Shown piece after piece: positions 17,376-27,524 of a stretch of 38,615 nt of DNA. This DNA is from Planctomycetota bacterium. Its GTDB lineage: Bacteria > Planctomycetota > Brocadiia > Brocadiales > Brocadiaceae. The position numbers and the translations under genes were made by a program. Every line of letters starts with the position of its first letter. The first letter of the stretch is position 1. Where the stretch lies: contig JAHFOY010000008.1 of NCBI GenBank assembly GCA_023261485.1, forward strand, positions 1 to 38,615, in the 5' to 3' direction. Below the pieces are notes generated by a model. The model was not told the DNA's origin. It saw only the letters and a program-made list of their open reading frames with translations, and made no database searches.

Positions 17376-18710
17376 TTATAGAATATACCGGCTTAAATCC
17401 TCATCCTTTGCTATGGCTTGCAGCTTATCCTGTACATATTTCGCATTTATTATGACCTCTGCGCCATCCATATCGGGTGCGTCAAAGGAAGCGTCTTCAA
17501 CGAGCTTTTCCATTACCGTGTGTAATCTCCTGGCGCCGATGTTTTGTGTGCGTTTATTAACCTGTACGGCAATATCCGCAATGGCCTCGATGGCGTTATT
17601 TTCAAATCGTACCTTGATTCCTTCGGTCTCCAGAAGCGCCTTGTATTGTTTAATCAGGGCATTTTTAGGCTCAGTCAGGATGCGTAAAAACTCTTCTTTC
17701 CCAAGATCTTCCAATTCCACCCTGATGGGGAATCGCCCCTGAAGTTCAGGTATTAAATCTGATGGCTTGGATACATGAAATGCGCCTGCGGCAATAAAAA
17801 GGATGCGGTCAGTCCTGACCATTCCGTATCTTGTGTTTACCGTAGTACCGTCTACAATTGGCAAAAGATCTCGTTGTACTCCTTCCCGTGAAACGTCAGG
17901 GCCTTGAGAGCGTTCACGTCCTGCGATCTTATCAATTTCATCTATAAATATTATTCCGAATAATTCCGTCCTCCTGATCGCCTCCTGCATGACCTTTTCC
18001 TTGTCTATGAGTTTTTCCGCCTCTTCCTGTAACAAAATCCTTTTTGCCTCTGCAACAGAGACCTTTCGCGCCTGTGCGCGCGGGGGGATCACCTTCTCCA
18101 GCATATTCTGGAAGTCCATGCCAATTTCTTCAACTCCTGCTACGATCCCCTGCAATACATACGGTTTTTCATGGATAGTAATTTCCACGATACGGTTGGC
18201 AAGTTCTCCGTCGTGCAATTTTTTCCGGAATTTTTCCCGTGTGCTTAAACGCTGTTCCTCGGCTTCGACATTGGGAGGTTCGGCGCTTTTTGGCACAGGC
18301 GGCAGTAATAAATCCAGGAGCCTTTCCTCAGCCATCTTCTCGGCCTTTTCCTGAACGTCCTGGATCATCTCGGACTTCACCATATTAACACCGATCTCGG
18401 TAATATCGCGTATCATGGATTCCACATCGCGTCCATGGTAACCAACCTCGGTATATTTTGACGCTTCGACTTTGAGAAACGGCGCCCTGACGAGTGCGGC
18501 CATGCGCCTTGCGATTTCGGTTTTTCCAACGCCGGTAGGGCCGATCATGATGATATTTTTAGGTAAAACTTCTTCCCGTAATTCATCGGAAAGCTGTTGC
18601 CTGCGCCATCGGTTACGGATGGCAATGGCCACGGCACGTTTGGCGTTTTTCTGACCGATAATATATTTATCAAGTTCTTCAACGATCTTGCGCGGCGTCA
18701 GTTCCTTCAC
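17376..18710 (-). CDS. hslU: HslU (ClpY) ATPase subunit of the HslVU protease
   Basis: A 444-residue AAA+ unfoldase. The N-terminus [17 protein letters not shown] is diagnostic for HslU. Walker A G-P-T-G-V-G-K-T is at 57-64, Walker [10 protein letters not shown] lies near residue 255, the pore-loop region with G-Y-x-G-R-D-V-E-S follows Walker A, the intermediate domain spans about 110-240, and the C-terminal L-S-R-Y-I-L tail that activates HslV is intact. It unfolds substrates with ATP and threads them into HslV in the cytoplasm. The start is GTG and overlaps the hslV stop by one base (TAGTG), indicating coupled translation. Confidence 0.97.
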   Translation of the reverse strand: MKELTPRKIVEELDKYIIGQKNAKRAVAIAIRNRWRRQQLSDELREEVLPKNIIMIGPTGVGKTEIARRMAALVRAPFLKVEASKYTEVGYHGRDVESMIRDITEIGVNMVKSEMIQDVQEKAEKMAEERLLDLLLPPVPKSAEPPNVEAEEQRLSTREKFRKKLHDGELANRIVEITIHEKPYVLQGIVAGVEEIGMDFQNMLEKVIPPRAQARKVSVAEAKRILLQEEAEKLIDKEKVMQEAIRRTELFGIIFIDEIDKIAGRERSQGPDVSREGVQRDLLPIVDGTTVNTRYGMVRTDRILFIAAGAFHVSKPSDLIPELQGRFPIRVELEDLGKEEFLRILTEPKNALIKQYKALLETEGIKVRFENNAIEAIADIAVQVNKRTQNIGARRLHTVMEKLVEDASFDAPDMDGAEVIINAKYVQDKLQAIAKDEDLSRYIL

Positions 18711-19249
18711 TACTTGATTTCCTCCACCTTGATATTTTTATTGGTGTAAATACAAATATCTGCCGCAACGTTGAGGGATTCTTCCACAATCTCCTTTGCA
18801 CTCAATGAGGTATGTTTTAATAATGCCCTGGCTGCCGCAATTGCGTAAGAACCGCCTGAGCCAATGCCGATAATACCGTCATCCGGTTCAATAACGTCAC
18901 CGCCGCCGGAGATCAAAAAGGAATGTTGTTTATCGACAACGATAAGCAGGGATTCCAGCCGCCTCAGCACTTTATCCGTCCGCCATTCCTTGGCCAATTC
19001 ATGGGCGCTGCGCAGGACATTTCCCTGGTATTGTTCGAGCTTGGCATCGAACCTCTCCATAAGGGCAAATGCGTCTGCAGACGAGCCGGCGAAGCCTACA
19101 ATAACCTTGTCATGGTAAAGCCTTCGAATCTTTTTGGCATCCTGCTTTACCACGGCGGCATTCATGGTAACCTGGCCGTCACCGCCAATGGCGACCTGCC
19201 CATCCTTTCGAACTGCCAGAATTGTTGTAGATATGATAACAGGGTTCAC
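18710..19249 (-). CDS. hslV: HslV (ClpQ) proteasome-like peptidase
   Basis: A 179-residue threonine peptidase subunit. The mature N-terminal catalytic Thr is T8 (I-S-T-T-I-L-A-V), so a seven-residue propeptide would be removed, as in Bacillus ClpQ. The G-D-G-Q-V-T motif follows at about 23-28, the lysine-rich K-K-I-R-R-L-Y segment comes after it, and [10 protein letters not shown] and I-G-S-G-G-S-Y-A are conserved. It forms two hexameric rings capped by HslU and degrades misfolded or regulatory proteins. The start is GTG with an AAAGGA ribosome binding site. It is the first gene of the minus-strand unit; upstream lies a 265-base divergent promoter region. Confidence 0.97.
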   Translation of the reverse strand: MNPVIISTTILAVRKDGQVAIGGDGQVTMNAAVVKQDAKKIRRLYHDKVIVGFAGSSADAFALMERFDAKLEQYQGNVLRSAHELAKEWRTDKVLRRLESLLIVVDKQHSFLISGGGDVIEPDDGIIGIGSGGSYAIAAARALLKHTSLSAKEIVEESLNVAADICIYTNKNIKVEEIK

Positions 19250-19295
19250 GTTTAAATCCTTTTTGATAGAAAATCAGCATTGAATTAGTTTTTTA

Positions 19296-19324
19296 ATGTT
19301 ATCAATTTACAGAAGAGTTATCAA
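19296..19324 (-). promoter_or_regulatory. Candidate hslV promoter with 8-bp direct repeats
   Basis: On the minus strand TTGATAAC occurs twice (19324-19317 and 19305-19298), 19 bases apart. The first copy supplies a plausible -35 (TTGATA) and, after 17 bases, TAACAT can serve as -10. About 45 bases separate it from the GTG. The repeat may also be an operator; no known regulator is assigned. Confidence 0.35.
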
Positions 19325-19346
19325 GGGTTTTCTCGTTTCTTGGTGT

Positions 19347-19374
19347 TTGACAAACAACGATTTGGCCGTATAAT
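19347..19374 (+). promoter_or_regulatory. Consensus sigma-70 promoter for the CBS-domain gene
   Basis: TTGACA (19347-19352) and TATAAT (19369-19374) match the consensus exactly with a 16-base spacer. The predicted start near 19381 gives a leader of about 135 bases before the ATG at 19515, which has a strong AAAGGAGGT ribosome binding site. Confidence 0.75.
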
Positions 19375-19514
19375 TAAGCCAGAATCACACCATACATGGG
19401 GAACAGTTTATACTTACTTATTATTTTGGTGTTTGAATGAAAACTATCCAAAGTATGAGTTTTTGTCCAGACAGTATTTATGTATGCAATAATTTTTGAA
19501 AGGAGGTATGCGTT

Positions 19515-19913
19515 ATGGTAGCCAAAGACATTATGAATAAGATTGTTACTGCTGCAAAGAAGAATACGATTGGCAGGGACTTGGCCATAAAATTATTGTC
19601 CGGTATGTATAGCGGATTGCCTGTCGTGGATGATAAAGGAAAGGTTGTTGGAGTAGTGAGTGAATTTGACCTTTTAAAGGCGATAAAAGAAGGAAAGAAA
19701 TTAGAACAGGTAACGGCTGAGGAAATTATGTCAAAGAAACCCATATGTGTAACTGAGAACACCCCAGTTGAAGAGATTATAGACCTTATGACGAAGCATA
19801 ATATTATCCGCGTGCCTGTAGTGAGAAACGATAACCTGGTGGGGGTTATATCCAGATGTGATATCCTCAGCAGTATTGTGGAACCTGAGTTTGTGACGGT
19901 ATTTGCTGATTAA
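19515..19913 (+). CDS. Tandem CBS-domain protein
   Basis: A 132-residue stand-alone pair of CBS domains. The first (about 1-62) contains A-K-D-I-M-N and [20 protein letters not shown]; the second (about 70-130) has A-E-E-I-M-S-K and [22 protein letters not shown]. Such Bateman modules bind adenine nucleotides and sense energy status or second messengers; the partner is not known. Its strong promoter and Shine-Dalgarno suggest high expression. The copper ATPase follows on the same strand after 145 bases occupied by an inverted-repeat element, so cotranscription is possible but not implied. Confidence 0.93.
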   Translation: MVAKDIMNKIVTAAKKNTIGRDLAIKLLSGMYSGLPVVDDKGKVVGVVSEFDLLKAIKEGKKLEQVTAEEIMSKKPICVTENTPVEEIIDLMTKHNIIRVPVVRNDNLVGVISRCDILSSIVEPEFVTVFAD

Positions 19914-19955
19914 AATAACTATTTGGCCACGAATAAAAAATGTAGCAGTTCAACC

Positions 19956-20050
19956 CACCGCAGAGGCGCAAAGTACGCAAAGTTTTAATTCTTTTTCCCA
20001 TGTTTTTGTTACTTTGGGCATTTCTTTGCGTCCTCTGCGCCTTTGTGGTG
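19956..20050. repeat. 27-nt imperfect inverted-repeat element upstream of copA
   Basis: Arms 19956-19982 and 20024-20050 are reverse complements at 23 of 27 positions (the left arm begins CACCGCAGAGGCGCAAAG) around a 41-base loop. This is the CACAGAGG-type palindromic element dispersed through many bacterial genomes. Reading through it in frame creates a false 52-residue N-terminal extension of CopA rich in Q-S-T-Q and R-P-L-R-L. Confidence 0.7.
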
Positions 20051-20058
20051 AACTAACC

Positions 20059-22266
20059 ATGTCTGAACAGACGATAAAATTTAGAATTACCGGTATGCAT
20101 TGTGTAAACTGCGCCGGGACGATTGAACGAAGACTCAAGGATTTACAAGGAATTAAATCTGTTAGGGTCAATTTCTCCAGCGCAACCGGCATCGTCACCT
20201 ATGACTCTAATGTTACTAACAAATCCTCCATTACAAAATATGTAAAGGATATCGGTTACGAGGCAAAGGAACAGGCCCGACTTGATCAGACATCTAAGGC
20301 ATATATTCAGATGGGATGGCTTGTTTTTAGCATCATGGCATCTGTCGCCATGATGGTGTTTATGTATGTTCCCATGTTAAGCGCAATACACGCCTTTATG
20401 CCTTATATGCTGATGATCGTTGCTACGGTAACGTTGGTAGGTCCGGGAATGGATTTTTTTATCAGTGGTTACAAATCCATTAAGAATTTCTCTGCCAATA
20501 TGGATGTACTCGTTTCAATGGGCATTCTGGCTTCTTATCTTTACAGTACTTTAGCAGTTTTTGGTGTCTTCGGCATGTTTGGCCACGCATTCTTCGAAAC
20601 AGCAGTGATGCTAATTGCCTTTATCCGCATTGGAAAGTATCTGGAGGAGCGGGTGAAGGGAAGGGCAAGTCATGCGCTCCAAAAATTAATGAAACTCCGG
20701 TCCGATAAGGCACGGTTATTGTCACAGGAAGGAAAGGAGTTGGAGGTCATGGCCTCCTCCATTCACGTGGGAGACAAGGTCGTCGTCAGGGCTGGCGAAG
20801 TCATTCCAGTAGATGGTGAGGTTGTGGAAGGCCTCTCGTCCGTGGATGAATCCATGGTGACGGGTGAATCCATGCCGGTTGTGAAACAAAAAGGTGACAG
20901 CGTGGTTGGTGCAACTATAAATAAAACGGGTGTGTTAATAGTAAAGGCCGCAAGGATAGGCGAAGAAACGGTTTTATCGCAGATTATCAATATGGTTGAA
21001 GAGGCGCAGATGGATAAAGCCCCTGTTCAGCGGTTTGCAGACAGGGTATCGAACGTATTCGTTCCGGTGGTAGTTGGTTTGTCTCTTTTAACCTTTTTTT
21101 GCTGGTATTTTGTGTTTTATAATTTTGCAGGGCAGTTACCTTTTCTGTGGGCATTAAAAATGGCGATTGCAGTGCTGGTGATCGCATGTCCCTGCGCCAT
21201 GGGTCTTGCTACGCCAACGGCCATTATGGTTGGAAGTGGCGTGGGACTTGACCGTTCCATCCTCGTTAAACGAGCCAGCGCCCTCGAGGGAATTGCAAAG
21301 ATAAATACTGTAGTATTTGATAAGACGGGGACGATTACCGAGGGACATTTTGTCGTTACCGATATTATTACTTCGGGCGCTGTTAGTGAATCTGAGTTGG
21401 TTACATTTGCGGCTGCAGGGTGCTCCTTTTCGAATCATCCGCTCGCCCAATCGGTAGTGGAAGAAGCGAAGTCAAGAAAGTTAACGTGGGATGCCGTTAA
21501 GGATTTTCGCGAGGAAGCAGGCAGCGGTATTGCCTGTCAGTATCAGGGAAAGGATTTATTTATCGGAAATGAAGGGCTTATGACTGTCTACGGAATAAAA
21601 ATTGAGGCACATGATAAGATCAAAGAACTGTCTGCTCATGGGAAATCTCTGCTGTATGTCGCTTACGATCACACATATTTGGGTGTACTTGGTCTCGCGG
21701 ATAGAATAAAGCGAAATGCACGAGATGTTATATCGCAGTTAAAGCAAATGAACATAGGAGTTGTAATGATGACCGGCGATAACGAGCAGGTAGCGAAGTC
21801 CGTAGCGGCAGAAGTAGGTATTGATGAATATCGTGCAAAGGTACTCCCTGCTGAAAAGCGAGAAATTATAAAGGATTTTCAGAGACATGGCAAAAAGGTG
21901 GGGATGGTCGGAGATGGTATTAACGATGCGCCTGCCTTGGCTCAGGCCGATGTGGGAATTGCCATTGGCGCTGGAACGGATGTTGCAAAGGAGACAGGCG
22001 ATATTGTTTTAGTAAAAAATGACATGATGGATGTCGTCAGGTCGGTTCAATTGGGTCGGCAGACGTTATCCAAGGTCAGGCAAAATTTGTTTTGGGCCTT
22101 TTTTTATAATGTTATTGGGATCCCGATTGCAGCCGGAGTTTTGTATCCTCTTTTTGGAATAAGCCTGAAACCCGAGTATGCAGGATTAGCCATGGCTTTT
22201 TCTTCCGTGTCGGTGGTGACTAATTCCCTGTTGTTGAAACGTATGTCATTCCAAAAATTTCTTTAA
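20059..22266 (+). CDS. copA: Copper-exporting P1B-type ATPase
   Basis: A 735-residue heavy-metal P-type ATPase. One N-terminal HMA domain has the metal motif G-M-H-C-x-x-C (C15, C18). The transmembrane metal site C-P-C is at 377-379, the phosphorylation motif D-K-T-G-T at 421-425, the S-N-H-P-L-A nucleotide-binding HP motif near 461, and G-D-G-I-N-D at 618-623. The last two helices contain Y-N and M-x-x-S-S, the Cu(I)-specific class IB-1 signature. It exports Cu(I) from the cytoplasm using ATP. The ATG at 20059 is chosen because longer frames run through an inverted-repeat element. The 3' end overlaps the opposing GGDEF gene tail-to-tail by 21 bases. No copper chaperone or CueR-type regulator is adjacent. 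Confidence 0.95.
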   Translation: MSEQTIKFRITGMHCVNCAGTIERRLKDLQGIKSVRVNFSSATGIVTYDSNVTNKSSITKYVKDIGYEAKEQARLDQTSKAYIQMGWLVFSIMASVAMMVFMYVPMLSAIHAFMPYMLMIVATVTLVGPGMDFFISGYKSIKNFSANMDVLVSMGILASYLYSTLAVFGVFGMFGHAFFETAVMLIAFIRIGKYLEERVKGRASHALQKLMKLRSDKARLLSQEGKELEVMASSIHVGDKVVVRAGEVIPVDGEVVEGLSSVDESMVTGESMPVVKQKGDSVVGATINKTGVLIVKAARIGEETVLSQIINMVEEAQMDKAPVQRFADRVSNVFVPVVVGLSLLTFFCWYFVFYNFAGQLPFLWALKMAIAVLVIACPCAMGLATPTAIMVGSGVGLDRSILVKRASALEGIAKINTVVFDKTGTITEGHFVVTDIITSGAVSESELVTFAAAGCSFSNHPLAQSVVEEAKSRKLTWDAVKDFREEAGSGIACQYQGKDLFIGNEGLMTVYGIKIEAHDKIKELSAHGKSLLYVAYDHTYLGVLGLADRIKRNARDVISQLKQMNIGVVMMTGDNEQVAKSVAAEVGIDEYRAKVLPAEKREIIKDFQRHGKKVGMVGDGINDAPALAQADVGIAIGAGTDVAKETGDIVLVKNDMMDVVRSVQLGRQTLSKVRQNLFWAFFYNVIGIPIAAGVLYPLFGISLKPEYAGLAMAFSSVSVVTNSLLLKRMSFQKFL

Positions 22267-24081
22267 GATGTCCACAACCTCGTTGCTGCTTGAAACAAGC
22301 TTTGCTCCAACAAGCTGTTTGTTATTCTTTTCCATAGCCCAAACTACCTGATAGAGCATCTTGACCTTTTTTGTTGTGGTCTTCTTCAGAGAGACCTTAA
22401 ACTCGATCATGGCATAGGTGCCGGGTTTTATTCTATTATCCGTTTCGAAACACAAGCCATTAATGCTAATATCTTTTGTAATACCTGATTCATGATCTTC
22501 GTTAATTTTCGGTAAAACGATATATTTTAATGGAAAATGAACCTTTACTCTGCGAAGTCCCCTTTTCTCTATAGGAATAGCGGCAGTATTTTTTGTCTTC
22601 GTTTCCCCGGAAGTGTAAATACAAACCCTGTTCTTGCCGGTTTTTTTTGCCAGGTACATTGCTGAATCTGCCTCTCGTATGAGTTTTTTCGCTGCGGTGA
22701 TGTGATGACCAAACAGAGAAGATAAACCAATACTCACAGTGAGTTGAATGTCATGACGTGTGATGGGGAATAAAGTTCCTGCAATTATGACCCTTAATCG
22801 TTCCATTACAATTATGCCTTCTTCAATATCAGTTAATGGCATAATAATACTAAATTCTTCACCTCCGTAACGCGCCAAAATATCTGTGTTCCTTATTGTT
22901 TCCATTACCCGATTGGCAAAGTGACGTAACACCTTGTCTCCTTCCGGATGTCCATAGGTGTCATTGATTGCCTTGAAATTGTCAATATCAATGAGGGCAA
23001 TGGAGAGGGGATGCTTATATCGATGTGCGCGGAGAAATTCTTTTTCTACGGCATCGTCAAAGTAGTGTCGGTTGTATATGCGTGTCAGGCTGTCCGTAAT
23101 TGACAGTTCCTTCGTTGATTGAAACAACCGGGCATTTCTCAGCGCAATGGCGAGTGAATAACACACGGGGAAAAACTGCTGAATAGCGTCGGCATCGAAG
23201 GCGTCAGGCTTGTGACTTACCATGGAGGCATATCCGAAGTCCTCGCTATTTGCAACGAGTGGAAGCGTAATAGCAGACTGAATCGATTCCGGTTTTGTTT
23301 TTGCCGATGTGTCGTTCGTCACATTGTTTTCTATAATCTGTTCAATATCTTTTGTGGAAACTCCCTTGCCCGAAGTGGCTGAAAATATTTTAAAGACATT
23401 ATGAACTGCCTGGTTGATAAAATGGCTGTCCACAGCATAATTCCGTAAAATATACAATGTTGGCTTTGTTTCAGCTAAGATGAGAATGAGCAACACAGAA
23501 TAATCAAATAATTGAGACATTTTGACCTTTACGTCCGTTATGATATCACGAATTTCCAAGGGAGAACAGGCATTGGTGTTTATTGTTCGCGGGACATTTA
23601 TCTCAAGGGTTTCTTTGTTTGCCAATGAACCTTTGCATATCCTGTGGGATTTCTCTTTTCTCTTAATGTCTTTCTTTTTGACCAGGGAAAGCAGTTCCGA
23701 GGTCTTTTGAAGAAATTCCCATTCGCAGAGGGCATTCTTGATAATCTGCTTCACGAGATCGATGTCATGAAATGGTGTGATGATGTATGCATAAATACCC
23801 CACTTTATGGATTCCTTGCCAAGGGATATTTCATTTTGATGAATCAAAAGTATTATACGGGTATTCGGGGAAACGGCTATAACGGAAGAGGCATATTGTT
23901 TGATCTTTTGCTTCGAAAACGTGCTATTAAGAATAAAGATGGCAGGTTTTCTCTTGTTTAATACGGACTTGAGTGGGGTAGCTATTTTGAGTGTTTTGAT
24001 GTGACAGGGGGGTAATACAAATTTCCTGAGCTTGGGCAGCTCGTGCTGATTGCTGTCACTAATGAGAAACAGAGGTTTCAT
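22246..24081 (-). CDS. Receiver-like/GAF/GGDEF/PilZ diguanylate cyclase
   Basis: A 611-residue multidomain signalling protein. Residues 1-125 resemble a degenerate response-regulator receiver lacking a clear phospho-Asp pocket; about 165-320 looks like a GAF sensor. The GGDEF cyclase (about 325-490) has L-T-R-I-Y-N-R, D-I-D-N-F-K and the intact G-G-E-E-F at 406-410, so it should make c-di-GMP from two GTP. The inhibitory I-site R-N-T-D at 397-400, exactly five residues before G-G-E-E-F, is present. The C-terminal PilZ domain (about 506-600) keeps R-x3-R (507, 511) and D-x-S-x2-G (537-542), so it can bind c-di-GMP. It therefore combines synthesis and reception in one cytoplasmic protein. It is convergent with copA. 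Confidence 0.9.
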   Translation of the reverse strand: MKPLFLISDSNQHELPKLRKFVLPPCHIKTLKIATPLKSVLNKRKPAIFILNSTFSKQKIKQYASSVIAVSPNTRIILLIHQNEISLGKESIKWGIYAYIITPFHDIDLVKQIIKNALCEWEFLQKTSELLSLVKKKDIKRKEKSHRICKGSLANKETLEINVPRTINTNACSPLEIRDIITDVKVKMSQLFDYSVLLILILAETKPTLYILRNYAVDSHFINQAVHNVFKIFSATSGKGVSTKDIEQIIENNVTNDTSAKTKPESIQSAITLPLVANSEDFGYASMVSHKPDAFDADAIQQFFPVCYSLAIALRNARLFQSTKELSITDSLTRIYNRHYFDDAVEKEFLRAHRYKHPLSIALIDIDNFKAINDTYGHPEGDKVLRHFANRVMETIRNTDILARYGGEEFSIIMPLTDIEEGIIVMERLRVIIAGTLFPITRHDIQLTVSIGLSSLFGHHITAAKKLIREADSAMYLAKKTGKNRVCIYTSGETKTKNTAAIPIEKRGLRRVKVHFPLKYIVLPKINEDHESGITKDISINGLCFETDNRIKPGTYAMIEFKVSLKKTTTKKVKMLYQVVWAMEKNNKQLVGAKLVSSSNEVVDILKKFLE

Positions 24082-24287
24082 AAAAGCCTTACTTCCACTT
24101 TTTTAGTAACGCAGGGCATTACACCTTTTTCCATGAGGGGATTAACACAACCTCTTTCTCCCCATTCTTAACGGAGAATTGGAGTGATAACTAAACAATC
24201 ATCCTGAATTTTCCTTTCCCTGGATTCCTCTTTGAAAAGTTTGTTGCGGCAGCTTTAATTATCATTTTTAGACAATACTGTCCTTGA

Positions 24288-24315
24288 ATTATACAAATTT
24301 GAGCAAAGATGTCCA
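24288..24315 (-). promoter_or_regulatory. Candidate promoter of the GGDEF/PilZ gene
   Basis: On the minus strand TGGACA (24315-24310) and TATAAT (24293-24288) lie 16 bases apart, a near-consensus sigma-70 promoter. It would leave a leader of about 200 bases before the ATG at 24081. No riboswitch I can recognise (including the c-di-GMP-I type) is visible in that leader. Confidence 0.55.
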
Positions 24316-24359
24316 CTAAATATTTTGTGGAAATAATATGTTCAGCGTAAGACTTTTAG

Positions 24360-25025
24360 CTAATACTTCGATACATTCATTTCTTCCATCCGCCCTGTAA
24401 CCATAAATACAATCCTTTCCGCTATATTGGTTACCCTGTCTGCAATCCGTTCCAAATTGTGGGATACCCATGTAAGATAGGTGGCTTGATGAATTATTTT
24501 TGGATTTTGTATCATCAGAAGCAGAAGCTCTCTGTAAATCTGATCATGAAGGGCGTCTACCCTGTCATCTTCATTACAAATACGTCTTGCTGCTTCTACA
24601 TCTCTATTGACAAACGCCCTAAGGCATTTTTCGAGCATGGATAGTCCTGCCTCAGTCATTATAGGGATATCAATGAGGGGTTTTACCAGAGGTTCGTCTC
24701 CTATCAATAAGCTTATTTTGGCAATTCCCTCCGCATGGTCACCCATACGCTCGAGATCGGTTACTATGCTTAATATGGAAGTTAATTCCCTTAAATCAAC
24801 AGCCATAGGCTGCTGTGTAGCGATAAGGGAAATACATTTTTCTTCAATCTCAAACCGCTTTTTGTTTATATGAATATCATTTGCTATGATTTCTCTGGAT
24901 GCGTCTTTGTTCCTTTTCTGAAGCGCTTCCACAGATTTCCTTATGGCATCCGTCACCATATTCCCCATCTTCAGCACTTCATCTTCAAGGTTTTTTAACG
25001 CCCTGTGATAAACTTCTCGTGTCAC
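24360..25025 (-). CDS. phoU: PhoU phosphate-transport regulator
   Basis: A 221-residue PhoU: two three-helix bundles with the conserved E-x-x-x-D motifs (for example E-R-M-G-D-H-A-E-G-I near residue 85 and a matching N-L-E-R-I-A-D-R-V-T-N-I-A-E-R near the C-terminus). PhoU restrains the Pst transporter and the Pho two-component system when phosphate is plentiful. The frame is open to a TTG at 25061, but the GTG at 25025 gives the family start T-R-E-V-Y-H-R and has an AGGGAG ribosome binding site 6 bases upstream, so that start is preferred. It is the last gene of the pst unit, 28 bases after pstB. Confidence 0.94.
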   Translation of the reverse strand: MTREVYHRALKNLEDEVLKMGNMVTDAIRKSVEALQKRNKDASREIIANDIHINKKRFEIEEKCISLIATQQPMAVDLRELTSILSIVTDLERMGDHAEGIAKISLLIGDEPLVKPLIDIPIMTEAGLSMLEKCLRAFVNRDVEAARRICNEDDRVDALHDQIYRELLLLMIQNPKIIHQATYLTWVSHNLERIADRVTNIAERIVFMVTGRMEEMNVSKY

Positions 25026-25053
25026 GTTTTTCTCCCTGTAAAAAAGAATCTTT

Positions 25054-25833
25054 CTACCCAAATCTTCCTGTAATATAGTCCTCCGTCTGTTTTTCGCGAG
25101 GATTGGTGAATATCTCCGTTGTGATGTTAAACTCTACGAGTTCTCCGAGCATGAAGAATCCGGTGTAATCTGATATTCTGGCTGCTTGCTGCATATTGTG
25201 GGTAACGATAATAACGGTGTAATCCCGTTTCAGTTCTACCAGCATATCTTCTATCTTGGATGTTGCAATGGGGTCCAGGGCAGAACATGGTTCATCCAAA
25301 AGTAAAATCTCCGGTTCGGTAGCCAGTGCCCGTGCAATACACATGCGCTGCTGCTGTCCGCCTGAAAGGTCGAGGGCGTTCATATGCAGCCTGTCCTTTA
25401 CCTCGTCCCAGAGTGCGGCTCTTTTTAAGGCATTTTCACAGATATCGTCCAGGGAGCTTTTTTTATTGATACCGAGGACTCGGGGGCCATACAACACGTT
25501 CTCGTAAATGGTTTTTGGAAAGGGGTTGGGTTTCTGGAAGACCATGCCCACCCTCTTCCTGAGTTCTGTAACATCGACGGAAGGCGCATAGATATCCTGT
25601 CCGTCTATTTGAATAGAGCCTTCAATAGTCACGCTTTCTATGAGATCGTTCAGGCGATTCAAACACCTGATTAATGTGGACTTCCCGCACCCGGACGGCC
25701 CGATAAAAGAAGTTATTCTCTTTTTCGAAATGTCAAGGTTGATTTCCTTCAGCGCCTTAGTCTTGCCATAGTAAAGGCTCAGGCCTATGATGTTAACAAT
25801 TGGGTCGGGGACTTCCATTCGCACCTTTTCCAT
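25054..25833 (-). CDS. pstB: PstB phosphate ABC-transporter ATPase
   Basis: A 259-residue ABC ATPase. Walker [10 protein letters not shown] is at 45-53, the Q-loop segment V-F-Q-K-P-N-P-F-P around 98-106 is diagnostic for PstB, the signature L-S-G-G-Q is at 156-160 and Walker B L-L-L-D-E-P at 177-182. The H-loop T-H-N-M-Q-Q-A follows. It powers inorganic phosphate import through PstCA. The gap to pstA (92 bases) carries a degenerate palindromic repeat, unlike the tight junctions elsewhere in this operon. Confidence 0.97.
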   Translation of the reverse strand: MEKVRMEVPDPIVNIIGLSLYYGKTKALKEINLDISKKRITSFIGPSGCGKSTLIRCLNRLNDLIESVTIEGSIQIDGQDIYAPSVDVTELRKRVGMVFQKPNPFPKTIYENVLYGPRVLGINKKSSLDDICENALKRAALWDEVKDRLHMNALDLSGGQQQRMCIARALATEPEILLLDEPCSALDPIATSKIEDMLVELKRDYTVIIVTHNMQQAARISDYTGFFMLGELVEFNITTEIFTNPREKQTEDYITGRFG

Positions 25834-25841
25834 ATTAACTC

Positions 25842-25912
25842 ACCACGGATATTCACAGAATTACACAGATTTATTTACCTGCTATCAGTGCTACTCCGTG
25901 TTTTTCTGTGGT
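25842..25912. repeat. Degenerate palindromic repeat in the pstA-pstB gap
   Basis: The left end reads ACCACGGATATTCACAGAAT and the right end ACTCCGTGTTTTTCTGTGGT, which are loosely inverted copies of each other (outermost ACCACGG/CTGTGGT, one mismatch). It is another member of the CACAGA-type dispersed intergenic family. Inside an operon it could influence mRNA processing between pstA and pstB. Confidence 0.4.
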
Positions 25913-25925
25913 AAACCATTATTTC

Positions 25926-27524
25926 TTATAATGACGCCGTACTGTACCATTTTTTCAGCTTAGTTCTCACCACGATAGCGGTAAGGTTCAATACAAGCAC
26001 GGTAAAAAGCAACACAAGGGTTGTCGCGTAGACCATGGGAATGGCCGCCTCGACATTGGGAGATTGGAATCCGACATCATATATATGGAAGCCCAGATGC
26101 ATGAACTTCCTTTCCAGATGTATAAAAGGAAAATGCTGATCCAGGGGGAGGGAAGGCGCAAGCTTTACAACCCCCGTAATCATCAGGGGTGCAACCTCTC
26201 CGGCAGCTCGTGCTATGGCGAGAATTGCGCCGGTAAGTATCCCGGGGACTGCCTGGGGAAGCACCACTTTCCATAACGTTTCAAACTTTGTAGCGCCAAG
26301 TGCATATGCCCCCTCCCGTATGGACATGGGGACAGAAGAAAGCCCTTCTTCCGTCGCCACGACAACGACGGGCACTGTCAGGAGAGCCAGGGTGAGAGAC
26401 GCCCACAAGATACCGCCAGTTCCGAACGTAGGGGTTGGCAGCGCTTCTGAGAAAAACAGTTTATCGATACCTCCGCCTAAAAAATAGATGAAAAAACCAA
26501 GGCCAAAAATCCCGAAGACTATGGATGGAACTCCGGCGAGGTTACTGACCGATATCCTTACAAGCCGGGCGATACTGCTGTCACTTGCATATTCTCTGAG
26601 ATATACCGCAGTCAGAACGCCAAGCGGGACAACTGCAATACTCATGATCAGCACCATCATGACCGTTCCAAAAATAGCCGGGAATATCCCCCCTTCGGTA
26701 TTGGCTTCCCTCGGTTCATCCGACACAAACTCCCAGAACTTGGCCACGTAAAAACCAATTTTGGCAAAACTTCCCATGGTATTAGGTGCGTAGAGACGGA
26801 CGATCTGAAACACGGGTATGGTCTTTTCACTGCCGTCGGCCAGGAGCGCCACGACTTCTTTTTCCCTTGCCTTTTGGTGAAGCCCTGTCAGGATGTCCTC
26901 TTTTTCCCGGTAAGCCTTTTTAAGAACGTCCATTCTGGCGTTGACAGTTGCGATCTTTTTTTGAATCCCGGTAGTGGGTGGTAACGTTGACAGTCGTTTT
27001 AATTCAAGGCGATTTTTTTCCATCCGGTAATTTATATTACCAATCTCCTTTTTTTCCACAGACCGGATCTTTTTAAATAACCCCCAGCTTTCCTTTAGCA
27101 TGGCCGTCATTTCGGCAGGGCTTACCGGCTTTATATCATCTCCCTGTTTCCACCCTTTTAAAGAACCGTACATATTGCCCCACTCGCGTCTTTCGAACGC
27201 CAGGGCATCATGGGGAAGTTCGTGAGATACAATGTCTGCGTCGTCTATCCACCTGAAATCCATGCCAAAGACGTCCCTGTTCCCAACCTTCAATTTAGTC
27301 CGATAAGCGTCTTTTTTGTGGGGAATGGATTCCTTCTTTGCAATCTCTCCCAGGACTACTGCGCCATCCCGGAGCGTAAACCGGACAAGCTTGTGAGGCC
27401 AAAAGATGCCGAACCCGTTTATCAGGATGAGAGCGATCAGTCCGCATATCATCAATAGGCTGATGGTCAGCGTACCTGCCGTCAGCCAGATATAGGGATT
27501 GCCTGTTTTAAAAAGTTTCTTCAT
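25926..27524 (-). CDS. pstA: PstA phosphate permease, long form
   Basis: A 532-residue inner-membrane permease, nearly twice the usual PstA length (about 290). The first helix (about 13-38) is followed by a large soluble extracytoplasmic insertion (about 45-275, with a coiled-coil stretch around 150-215). The permease core then has about six helices, including the binding-protein-dependent transport signature (A-L-G-A-T-K-F-E-T-L-W-K-V-V-L-P-Q-A). The long form resembles the DUF3333-containing PstA proteins known in Pseudomonas and relatives. It pairs with PstC to form the phosphate channel. Its start overlaps the pstC stop by four bases. Confidence 0.93.
   Translation of the reverse strand: MKKLFKTGNPYIWLTAGTLTISLLMICGLIALILINGFGIFWPHKLVRFTLRDGAVVLGEIAKKESIPHKKDAYRTKLKVGNRDVFGMDFRWIDDADIVSHELPHDALAFERREWGNMYGSLKGWKQGDDIKPVSPAEMTAMLKESWGLFKKIRSVEKKEIGNINYRMEKNRLELKRLSTLPPTTGIQKKIATVNARMDVLKKAYREKEDILTGLHQKAREKEVVALLADGSEKTIPVFQIVRLYAPNTMGSFAKIGFYVAKFWEFVSDEPREANTEGGIFPAIFGTVMMVLIMSIAVVPLGVLTAVYLREYASDSSIARLVRISVSNLAGVPSIVFGIFGLGFFIYFLGGGIDKLFFSEALPTPTFGTGGILWASLTLALLTVPVVVVATEEGLSSVPMSIREGAYALGATKFETLWKVVLPQAVPGILTGAILAIARAAGEVAPLMITGVVKLAPSLPLDQHFPFIHLERKFMHLGFHIYDVGFQSPNVEAAIPMVYATTLVLLFTVLVLNLTAIVVRTKLKKWYSTASL

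Noticed and set aside
24082-24287. Possible c-di-GMP riboswitch in the leader of the GGDEF gene
   Set aside because: The leader is long enough, but the conserved GEMM-type core sequences are not visible on the minus strand.
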